The translations under genes were made by a program, and so were the position numbers. Under the pieces are notes generated by a model, which ran no database searches, was not told where the DNA came from, and saw only the letters and a list, made by a program, of their open reading frames with translations. A stretch of 64,000 nt of DNA from Echinometra lucunter (lineage: Eukaryota; Echinodermata; Echinoidea; Camarodonta; Echinometridae): NCBI GenBank assembly GCA_029962745.1, contig CM057157.1, positions 26,650,645 through 26,714,644 of the forward strand. Direction: 5' to 3'. Of the stretch, positions 39,809 to 51,737 are shown piece by piece (position 1 is the stretch's first letter; the number at the start of each line of letters is the position of its first letter).

Positions 39809-42800
39809 GTCTCATATCGGTGTGACAGATGAGTAGGCAGACAGCTCATTTGCCGAGGTGGGACTTTGTGCGAAAATGAAGACCAGTTTGTGATGCAGAT
39901 TTTCTCACTATTCTCTTGAGGTGATAAGTACTTTACGGATACAAAATAGTATTATGTTATTTTTTGTCTTTCATGAGAGACAGCAAGAGAGATGATGGTG
40001 ATCTCTAATGTTGCCAAGATGGAGGGCATATGGAACTTTTCTTTCGAGGTGATAAGCACTTTACGGATACAAAATAGTGTTGTATATATTTTTGTCTTCC
40101 ATGACAGACGGCAAGAGAGACGATGGTGATCTCGAATGTTGCCAAGATCCTGGAGATGGTCGTACCTCTGATGGACCATCCCAGTGAAGTATTCCTGGCT
40201 AGCCTGGAAGAAGATATGATGAGACTCATCCTCAAACATGGACAAATGGTAAAAGAATAACCCACCTTTTGATTTATGAAAAAACTTTGAAAATTTCTTC
40301 ACTGTGAGCCCATCTGATAGTCCTTCCACAATTTTTATTTTTTTACTTTTTTATAGAGAATCAACTTTTGTAAAGAGGACCAAGAGGACGAACTAAAACA
40401 CGTTTTGTCAAATTCATGACCTCAAACGTGTTTGTGTATTTTGGCAGGTCCAAGGTATTTAGACATTTTATGTCCCATAAAGGTTTGTTCGAATATGAAA
40501 CAGAAAACCTGCGCAGTAAACTCTTCATTATTTTTTATAAATTTACAAATGAATGGGATATGAGGTGGCAAAAAAAAGAAACAGTGAGGCAAGAGGCATT
40601 TTTCTTGCCTCCTGGCGGCAAAAAGCTGTGGACCAGTGAAATTTTTATAAAGTTGGCACATAATATAAACCCATGATTTTGTCTATGCAACTTTTGCAAA
40701 GTTCCCTTTTATTTGAGCGTTGACACATTAGTGCGCATAAGTGACACGTTTACTGCTCCATATGCGAACGCCGAAAAACCTGGGGTAACCACAGGGTTTT
40801 TTTTGCTGGATGTCTGAATGAGCCCTAAGTTACCAAGTACTGTGGGGTTCTGAACATAAGTCTTGGTATTCGCACCACTTATTGAGTGCGAAGGACAGGC
40901 CAAAAAGCCACTTAAATGTGCCAGAAGAGAACCCCAGAGCTTCATGTGCAAAGCTGCTTTGCATTTTTTGTTAACAATACTTTTGTTTTATTGAAGTTTT
41001 AATGAGACAATAAAGTTTTGAAGATATCCTGAAGTCTATATTGATGGGACAAAATGACCTTGTTTATACCTATTTATGTTAACTTTGGTTGTTGTATGAA
41101 TCTTTACATAATGCAGGTGCTTCAAAGTTGTGTGAGTTGTCTAGGGGCAATAGTCAACAGGGTGACTCACAATTACAGACTAGTCAGAGACTGCTTTCAA
41201 AAGTACTTTAGTAAGTATATCTGTCTAAAAATCTGGTATCAAGGAATTGTATATTTTATGGGGAAGAACCGGAAGTAGCCAAGAAGTACTAGTTTGAAGA
41301 AAGAGCTTGTCTTATTATATTTATTTGAAATTTTCTTAGATCACCAGATAATAGAGACTATATTTACTGACATATAGATAGGATTGTAATGGTAATGTTG
41401 GGAAAGACTTGTAGCAATGAGAACTCTTTTCTTGTGCCCTGGCAAAATAACATTTCAGAATATTATTTATATTGCCAAACATGTAAACATGAATAATCCA
41501 GCTTGGGCTATTTTTCATGTGAAATTATTTAAACAAAACATGTTTATGCCAAATAAAAGCCATTATTAGACTTGAATTGAAAAGCTGTGGAGAAACCAGA
41601 TTAGGAATCAGCCTTTGTGATGTCGGTGATATCATATGATTTGTGTTTTTATCTTGTGCAGCCATCTTAGCCAAGATGAAGACGGACCATGATTCCAGCT
41701 CAGACAGCCCTATCAGCAAGAACAAACCAGTCTTACTCAGGTCTCTCTTCACCGTAGGTCTCTTCTGCAAACACTTTGACTTTGATGCAGGGCTCAAACA
41801 CTCAAAGTCGTTACCCAAGGTATGCATACCTACCAACTTTCCCTATTTGGGGGAAAGGAAAGAGCCACTTCCACCCTTTGCGATCCTGCGTCCCTATTTT
41901 CGTAAAATCTGTCTCTAGTAATGTATAGGAACTTCAGGAATGTCCCTATTTTTGACAGTTTCATAATAATCAGGTGGACAGTCCCTGTTTTGGGGGAAAG
42001 TGTACGTAGTGCAAAGTCTGTAGAATCATTCAAGTCTGGTTTTAAATCATATTTGTTCTCATCACATTTCAAATGATCCTTCCTTTCCCATTATATCCCT
42101 CTGCACCTCTGAATAGGTAACTAGATAGAAGGTGTACCTAAAATGCTATATGTTATTATTATTAAAGACCCACTTTTACCCTTGACAATCATGTGTCCCA
42201 AGTTTTGTAAAATCTGTCTATAGTAATGTACAGGAAATGCAGGAATCTCCCCATTTTTGACAGTTTCGTAATAATCAGGGTTGACAGTCCCTATTTGGGT
42301 GGAAAGAAGGAATCACTTTCACCCTTGACGATCCTGGTTCCCTATTTTTGTAAAATGTGTCTGTAGTAATGTATAGCAAATTCGGGAATGTCCCTATTTT
42401 GGACAGTTTGTTTCTTAACCATTTGTCCTTATTTCTTGACTTGCGGGGTGTGGCAGGTGTGGTTATCTACCTCGAGTATGTTCAGGAATTACTTTATAAT
42501 GTGAACTGTATTGAGTGCACTAGCAAAAAAAAAAAAAAAAAAAAAATCCAGAAATATAGTGAAATATGCAATATGTGATTATGACTTGACTTTGGTGATG
42601 ACTCCAAGCCTTTAAAAACATTGCCCAAGGTGCTTACATGGAGAATATAGCTTGTAGAGGAAGTAACGTGAGTCACATACTGCAGCAGCTCAGTGCCATG
42701 AAAGATCAGGGTGCCATTGCATTAAAACTTGCTATTATGCTAACTTTGCCATCAATGGTAACTACCATGGTAACGTTGCTCAACAGCCAATCAAAATCCA

Positions 42801-45800
42801 GTATTCCATGAAAGTTACTACCGTAATTAACGTTGTATAAACCGCACTTTTTTCCCCGCGGGGAAGAGTGAAAAGTCGGGGGTGCGGTTAATACACAATG
42901 ACAGGTCTGGGCCAGAATTCGCCAGGAATAACAAGAGTCAGTCATCCATACAGACAAGTTATTTAGCGGGTATAAGGTCCCGGTAACGTTCGGCAAGTAA
43001 GAACTTACAGTTTACAGAAGTTTACAGGTTGAAATTCTTGTTTTGAAAAGTTAATTTCACGTTGCAATTAACAGCATGATATTTCCTGCGCCGACACTCA
43101 CGAGAGTGTGGACTGTTGTGTGCATGGTGCGTCGTGTATCTTGCAAGGGAATTCAACTTGCATGGACATGTCCCTTACGCAGCCGCGGACTTTCGAAATG
43201 TCTCATGACTAAAATGACGTCATCTGACTAAACCCCAGCCTCGTCTGCATTGGGAAAGTGCAATGCCATCGACGAGCTTTGCGTCTGTGATGCGTGCGTC
43301 TTGCAAGGGAATTCAACTTGCTCTGACATGTCCTTACGCAGCCGCAGACTTTCAAAATGTCTCATGACTAAAATGACGTCATCTGACTAAAGCCCAGCCT
43401 CGTCTGCATTGGGAAAGTGCAATGCCATCAACGAGCTTTGCGTCTGTGATGCATGCGTCTTGCAAGGGAATTCAACTTGCTCTGACATGTCCTTGCGCAT
43501 TCGGGGACTTTCAAAATGTCTCATGACTAAAATGACGTCATCTGACTAAAGCCCAGCCTCGTCTGCATTGCCAAAAAGCAATGCCAGCTACGAGCGTTGC
43601 GTCTGTGATGCGTGCGTCTTGCAAGGGAATTCAACTTGCTCTGACATGTCCTTGCGCATCCGGGGACTTTCAAAATGTCACATGACTAAAGCTTCGTCAC
43701 CTGATTAAAGCCAGCCTCGTCTGCATTGCAATAGTACAGTGCGTGCGAGATGAGCATCATCGGTGTATCATGATGCGTGTGTTTGAGTGTGTATAGATCG
43801 CCAACTATAACGGGATTCGGTGGCTATATGATGGTGGAAAGTTGGATATAAGAGCAGCTGTCGCCGGGACAATCGGAATGTGGATTGAACTACTCTTCCT
43901 TTTCTTTTTTTAAACTGGTATTTAGTTTACTGAATCCTTTCATTTCATGTCTGATTTTCCATTTTGTTTGGAAATACGAAATGTTGTTCAGAGTGAGAGA
44001 AGAAGGGTTTATGTGTGTATTTTTTTTTTTTTCACCAGAGGGGGTCAAAAATTGGGGGTGCGGTTAATACACGTGTGCGGTTTATAGAACGTTAATTACG
44101 GTATTGATGGCAAAATTACTGTAATAGCAAGTTTTATGCAACGACACCCTGAATCTAGCATTTAGAAACATTGAAAAGAGTTTTACCACAGCTCACTGCC
44201 CCAAAATGAGAATTAAAATATGTATTGAATATGAAATACACAATTTAGTTAAACCTGTTTAATGCTATACGTGGTATTACCAGACTCTATTACACTCAAA
44301 TCAAATCAAATTCATCCTTGTGTTTTCCTGATGACAATTTATTACCTCCATATGCAATTGAAATTAGTTTTTATGTTTTCTTCACATATCTGTCCACGCC
44401 ATTTTACCTGGTCTTTAAGTGGTTTTGAGTGCTATGATTGTCTGAGCTGAAGCCAGGGTTAAAGTATCCAAAGTGCTTTGGAGAAGTTATAGTGTGCTAT
44501 GTGCTGTACAATAACTGAATAGTAGTAGTGGTTAGTAGTAGTGCTATTTACCTTTAATGTGCTTGATTTCATCAGGTTCCGGTGAGGGACAGGGTGTTTG
44601 ACGTCCTCCTCTACTTCTGCAACCGAGAGGACGAAGACATCAAGTTGAAGGCACTGAGCGGCCTGGGGTTCCTGTGCAATCGCCATGCAGACTTCATGCT
44701 CACCACAGAGGTCAAAGACCTCTACTGGAAGATCCTCACAGATCCTACCATATCGGTCAAGCAGCTGTGCCTGGTGAGTTCCTTTTCTGTCGCTCAGTTG
44801 TATTCATCCATTTTGGTTCTTGGTAATTTCCTATTCTCTACATAGATTACTTATATCCATGTCAGTCAAAGGTGTTTTGTGTAGTACATTCTTTTTCCTT
44901 TTTGTAGCTTGTGTTGCACCCAACTGAGTGACTGCTATTACTGATGCAATCCCAAAATTAGACCATCCTATTTTTTTTTGGGGGGGGGGGGGCTGCACCA
45001 CATTTTGTTTTATTTTTCTTTTACTTCCTCTTCGCTGCTGGGCATGTTTTTTAGTTCCTTAATTTTTCCTTTTTTGAGAGCCTTTTTTTTCAGACTTAAA
45101 GTTTATAAACAAGAAATCAAAATGAGGTGATATTCACCCTACACCAGAAGTGTCATTAAACAAGATACTGAGCAGTCTACCAAATCTCATGTTACAAGTA
45201 GAAGCAGTGTGTAGTGTCCTGCATCAGTTAACAGTTGTATTTAATGCTTTATTTTGCATACTGCAGAATGTTAGAACAAATTATGGCCAAGCAACAAACT
45301 TCTTTGAAATGTATTTCCCCCACCCAATTGTGACTCATCCATATGGATGAACATTGCTCTGTACAAGCCTTTATCATCAGGGATGCCACTTTCAGGTAAA
45401 AAGCCTGAATTCAGGCCCTGGCAGTTTGTTTTCAGGCCATAGAAAAGACCTTTATGTGTAGAAAATGGCTTATTCTACGTGATTTTCAGGTCCTCTGATT
45501 AATTCTTACTGGCATCCCTGCTTTATCTCTCTGTAACTCCCCAGCTGTAACGTCTTCATAGGAAGTCGTATCATTTAAGGTTGCATTAGCAGATACCTTT
45601 CTTGCTAGTAAGGTATTGAACCCTTTGGCTACTAGAACCAAATGGCCCCAGATAGGAATATAAGAAATTCAGCAGTCCACGGTTTAATGCATTTGTTGTA
45701 ATTTCTTTTGTTGGTACAACACAGGTGGTGAGAAATCTTCACCTATATCTCGTAGAAGAGGATGAGAGGATGAGGCAAGCAGATGCCGAATGTAAGTTTT

Positions 45801-48800
45801 TGTGATGTATGTAATGGTGCCTTGTACTGGTGCAGAGCAAACAAGATGAAGTTATGTCATGACTACCCACTGAGGCACAGTGAGTCTCATCAAATAAACT
45901 CACCCCTCGTCCATCGATGGTCAGAATCATATGTGTTCTTTCCTCACCTGCACCCTGTTGCATAAACTTACCATTGACTTTAATTTTGCAATCAATTGTT
46001 AACTTCCAGGGAAGACTTGCATTTGATTGGCTGTTGTGCAATGTTACCATGGGAGTTACCATTAAAGTAAAAGGCTAACACTGTGAGAATTTCAAAAAAA
46101 TCTCATTTTGCTACTTGACAATGGTATAAACACAAGAGTTATAGTTCAAAAATACCAGTCTGAAAGTTTCAAAGTATAATGTCGACAGAAAGTATTTTTA
46201 AATATTAAAAATGTAAACCAATGTTTGAAGAAAATATAATGGTCGGTTGCACAGACTGGACATAAGGAGCGTGCATGTGCACAGAGTTCACCTGAACAGT
46301 AATGTGCATGTGTATGTATGCAAATAGTACGGTATTGTGTGTATGTGTCTGTATGCATATCATGTATAGTACAGGGAGAGAGGTGCAGCCAACGGTTTTT
46401 TGAACTGGTTGAAAATGCTCCTCTGGTTCTTTGTCTCATGAGACCAAACCTAATAAAATCATCGTTTGCATCTTACTAACAGTTTTTCATTTCAAATTAT
46501 TGTTGGTTTCAGGGTTTTTTAGTACAAATACAAGTACTCATACACCTGTTTCATCTTGGTTTGCAAATTTTTTAAATCGGCTACTCACAAAGTTAGCCAA
46601 TACCTTTAATGGTAAGTTTTATGCAACGTGGCTCCTGTCCTATATACAGACATCACAAGCGTCTTTCGAATGTACAGTATTGCTTTTCTTATTTGATTGA
46701 AATTCGGAGTGAAACGTAGAGAGGACTTGTTGATTTTCAGGGAGTTCCATTCTCTGCTCTGTCAGCGTATTAGAAAATGAAAGGAAGGTCTTGTTCGCAA
46801 ACTGCAAATACCAAATGGAATTTACCAGATTCAGTTTCTTTATCGATAAGTATTTCTAAAAAACCTTAGAAATTGGCCTCCCCTGGCGGTACATAAACAA
46901 AATACATTATGGTTGATAAAGATTAGGCAATTTAGGCACGTACATCACATATGAAATATTCAATGCATGGAGAAGAAAAAAAGGAAAGATAAAGTAAAAT
47001 AATCATGTGCCACACATTCAAACAGAGTGTCCAACAAATAGCGGCCACCCAAGAGTCACATGGTATTGCTGATTGTAGACGATGTTGCCATTTTGAATAT
47101 TCAAATTTGCTTGCTGAATGATGTGTTTTGCTTAACTAAAGGCTTCATATGATGCAATATTTATTTTCTTGCTCTCAGGGAAAGCACACGCCAAAGAAGA
47201 AGATCTGAAAGAGATGGGCGATGTTCAATCTGGGTAAGTAGACTTGCTTCTCAAGAAACTAACGATAATAATTATGATAATAGCAAACTGTACCTTACCT
47301 TTATCGCAGCCTGAAACCTCATAAGCACCCAGATTATCACTTTCTTGCTTCCCAAGGAACCCCTTTGCTTTTAGTATATTCTGGAAGATTACAAGAACAA
47401 TGTTCATGATGATTATGATGATTATGATTGTGATGGTGGTGGTGGTGGTGGTGGTGGTAGGGTGGTGGTGGTGGTGGTGGTAGGGTGGTGGTGGTGATGG
47501 TGGTGATGGTGATAGTGGCAGTGGTTGTGGTAATGTTAGTGATAATTGTGATGATGATGGTGATAAGGATGATGATAATGTGATGGTGATGATGATGTAG
47601 ATATAATGATATAATGGTTAGACCAACAAAAAAAAAAATTGTTATGTTGCCCTCAATCGACCGACCGTAAAATGCGAAAAAACAGGATTGGGTTTTTTTT
47701 CTTTCTCGCTTTTTTAGCAGACCCAAATATACGAACGCACCGTTTTTGTGAGAAAATCTCAGATTTGGGCGAAGAATTTGCTTAACTATGTATTCAATGG
47801 CTTAAAGAAACACTTTCATATGCGTTTTGACTACGTTCTGCCCGCTTTTTCCCCATTAGAAACTCATAAAAAATATTGGAAAACTCAACTCTGTCCTGTC
47901 ACACAACTGCACATATTACACATGAGTGTCGGCTCGCGCTCGCTCACGTGCAAAACGGTTACAGTCCAGTGGGGTGGTTAAAAAAAAAAGTCGACCGACC
48001 GACCCAATTTTCAAATTTTGTTTATGTGAGGGCAACATAATTTTTTTTTTTTTTTTTTTTTTGGCCTTATGAGTGAACGATGTTCACACCATCGTATGTC
48101 AATCCTCCTTGTTTATACAGAATGAGTAGCTCTGTGATGCAGATGTACCTGAAGCAAGTGATGGAGTGTATGCTACACAAACAATCCATGGTCAGGATGA
48201 CTGCATTGCAGGTCATCGTCTTAACGCTAGGACAGGGTCTCGTCCATCCTGTACAGGTATCGTATTTGAGGGAATAAATGGATGAGTTTTTTTACCAAAA
48301 TCACAGTGATACATACATCTTTGTAAAAAGTCACAGTGAAAGGGAGCTAACAAATAGCAGTATGCTAATTGAGGTAGGCCCTGTAAAGTTTACACAACAA
48401 TCCATGGTCAGAATGACTGCATTGCAGGTCATCGTCTTAACACTAGGACAGGGTCTTGTCCATCCTGACCAGGTATCTTATTTGAGTGAATGAATAAATG
48501 ATTTTTTTACCAAAATCACAGTGATACATAAATCTTTGTAAAAATAAAAATGAAAGGGAGCTAACATATAGCTATATGCTAATTTAGGTTAGCCCCATAA
48601 AAGCAGATTACATGAATCAGTAGTCAGCAAATTAAATGAAATTAACATCTCATTCATCTTTTTCTAGTAATGCATATTCATTATTTAGAAACAATAGGTA
48701 TCTATCTTTCATTGACTTATGGCAAATGACATGAAATTGGCCAATTTGATATTATGATCATAACACACAGCTTTTTCCCTTCTCCTGCAACCGTAAATGT

Positions 48801-51678
48801 CTCCCTGTGGATATTAAAGTGTGAAAAAAAAATGTGGTTCATTGTCACTTCTTCAAAGATTTCAGCAAACTGTCAATATGTTTACGTAATCCCCCAATGC
48901 AGTGTGTACCATACCTTGTTGCGATGGGGAGCGATCCAGAGTCTGCCATCAGGGTGAAAGCTGATCAGCAATTATCAGACATTGACAGGAGATACCCGGG
49001 CTTCATACAGGTAAGCATGGAATTATTTGAACCTGTTGTCTTTTACTTTTAATAATAATAATAATAATAATAATAATATGGTCCATTTATATAGCGCAGC
49101 TACTATACGCATATACTCTACTGCGCTCTACAAAGTTAATATTATTACCCCGGCTGAAGGAGCTGCCATACAAGGTGCTTTCTTCCTACCAGGTACCCAC
49201 TTATACACCTAGGTGGAGAGTGGCAAATGTGGATTAATGTCTTGCCAAAAGACTTTATTATTAAATGTCCTGTGGAAGAGTGGTTCATCCTTCTGACTCA
49301 AAAGCAAGAACATGTGGGTTCAAATTCCAGTTTTATTCTCGGACACATGGTCCTAGGACAATCGCATCACTTTCCTACTCTTATCAATTTCTTAACCTCC
49401 CTCCTTGGCCTAAACATAACCCCACCCTGATCCCAAGCCTAAGCTGATATGGAACAATACTTATGTGTCTTTGACATAGTACAGGACTTGTGATTCCTTT
49501 CAAACATCTTACTGCACTCAAACTATAGATAACCCATTCGTGACAGAGGTCCACATTTTGTGGTTTGGCCTAATATCTTTTGATGCAAAGCCCTAAAAAT
49601 CATACCAAATACATGAGCAGAAAGAGCAAAAAAATCTACACAAACTGTGCCCATTTTGGTTGCGTCAATATTCGTTGTTTGATGCTGAAATTTTTTTAAA
49701 GGAAAATAAGCATTAAAATCCTTAAATTGGCAATGTGATAGAAAGTTTAAAATCACCATTTTCCCCTGCAAATTGGCAACTTTTTGACTTCTCATCATAA
49801 TTTCTGTCAATTTATATTAATTTCAGATACATGACCTTTTATAAGAAAAATGTAGCAATAAAATAAAAATGTTGGTGTTGCCAATTTGAAGAATAAAAGC
49901 TGATTAAATTAGGCTTTGAATAATTCCTGTCATGAATGGGTTAAAGCATGCATGCTTGTAAATAATCAACCAGAGGACCAACAACTCTATGTCCTCTCTA
50001 AGGGACCTGGTAATGAGGATCAATACCTTACCAAAGGGCACTAGCACATGACTTGTTTTTCGATCCTGTGTCACTGAATTACGAGACCAGTGCTTTACTA
50101 ACTGTGCTATAGCAGGTCTGAAGATTTCCAGCAGAAACAGACTATAGACACAGTCAATGAATTGTGGATATCACAATCTGGACTTCTCAAAATGACCAGA
50201 CCTGCACCAACCATCTTTGACATCATGTTTTATAATGCCTTTGGAACATCTCATTTTACTCCCCCTGTAGATGAAGGCGTTAGCTGGTCTGAAGACGGCC
50301 TACAAACTGCAGGAACTGCTCAGCACCGACGAAGACTGCATCCGTGGTATGAGGGAGAGGGACAATCACCACTACGCCCTCTGTAGTCATCTCTATTCCA
50401 TGATCAGGTCTAATAGATCGCATCGGAGAGCCATTCTGCTGAGTTTACTCAACCTCTTCGATGAACATGTGGTAAGTTCAGACCATCCTATTAAATTTAT
50501 TTGCTAGAAAGGGTGCTGAATAGCAAGTTTATGGCTAATTGAGTTGTTGAACCTATTTCTTTTTATCAAAGCGTTAACTTTCTGCTCAAAGAAGCTTCAA
50601 AGAATAAATATGGATTGCTCCAACATGAGCTCTCAAGACACTTACTCTAGGCTTTATTTTGTCGAAGATTTAGGGTTGAGGCCTTTGGTCCAGGGTTAGA
50701 ATTATGAGTTCAGTTAGTAGCTATTCACCTCAGAGCATTTGTTGCTATAGCATCTGTCATACAGCATAAAATGGATCTTTCATTACAGACTCCCATCGGA
50801 ATTTGTCCAGAGGGAGAAAACAAACTTAAAAAAAAATGTTACTGTTCACAAAATATATTACAAGTGTAATATATGAAGGGATTTTTCTGTTGCTTGCTTT
50901 CATTTTTGTTGTACTCTGCATTTTGCTAAATTTGTCATTGTATTCTGTAGTTTGATGCTGCTTCTCTATCCCAGTTTCCATTAACAATCTCTTTGAAGGA
51001 GAGAGGGGCAGCCATGTGCTGCCCCTCAAGGAACTACACATTGAGGTGAATAATTCAACAGAAAGAATTCTTTATGATGGATAACCTCACCTGTTTCAAT
51101 TACGAAATAAAGTTCACACAACTATATTTCATATTTTCTGATCTTACAGAAAAGTGACCTGAAGTTGCTGGTGTTTGTGGCCGACAACCTGTCCTCATTC
51201 CCCTACCAGTCGCAAGACGAACCTCTATTCATTATGCATCACATAGAAATCATAGTCTCAGTATCAGGAGCAAACTTACTACAGTCTTTCAAAGATGTAA
51301 GTATCTCTCTCTCTGTCTGTCTCTCCCTCTCTCTCTCTCTGTCTCTTTCTTTCTTGGTTTCAAATATTGGTCCCTATATCTCATTCTCCACCCCCCTCTA
51401 TTTTTGTCTCTCTTTGTCTCTTTCTCCATATCCCTCCCTCCATCTGTATCTTCACCCCTCCCCCCCCCCCCCCCCGCCCCTTCTCTCTTGCTTTCTTTCT
51501 TGGTCTCTCTGATCTTTCTTTCTTGGTCTCTCTGATCTTTCTTTTTTCTCCTTCTCTTTCTCTTTCTCATTCTATTTCTCCACTCCCCCTGAATCTCTCT
51601 CTCTCTTTCTCCCCATCTCCTTCTCTCTATCAATTTCTCCCCATCTATTTTTTTCTCGCTCTCTCTCTCTCTTTCTCA

Positions 51679-51737
<59 letters not shown>

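Larger units (their letters stand above)
42708..44150. mobile_element. GGGTGCC palindromic MITE split by a 1.28-kb element
   Basis: The left half (AGGGTGCCATTGCATTAAAA ... GAAAGTTACTA) and right half (TTGATGGCAAAATTACTGTA ... ATGCAACGACACCCT) match the intact copy at 13885-14043. Confidence 0.87.

Noticed and set aside
39393..39836. Poly-methionine or poly-serine protein over the GAT run
   Set aside because: It is exon 28 of NIPBL plus microsatellite read-through; the GTGAGT donor at 39648 ends the exon.
43885..44067. Small open frame within the TA-flanked element as a transposase remnant
   Set aside because: Only about 60 residues, Phe-rich, and without DDE/D spacing or a DNA-binding motif.
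50040..50117. A functional tRNA-Thr gene on the minus strand
   Set aside because: The A box and anticodon region are recognisable, but the B box and acceptor stem are decayed and it is embedded in repeats, so SINE origin is more likely.
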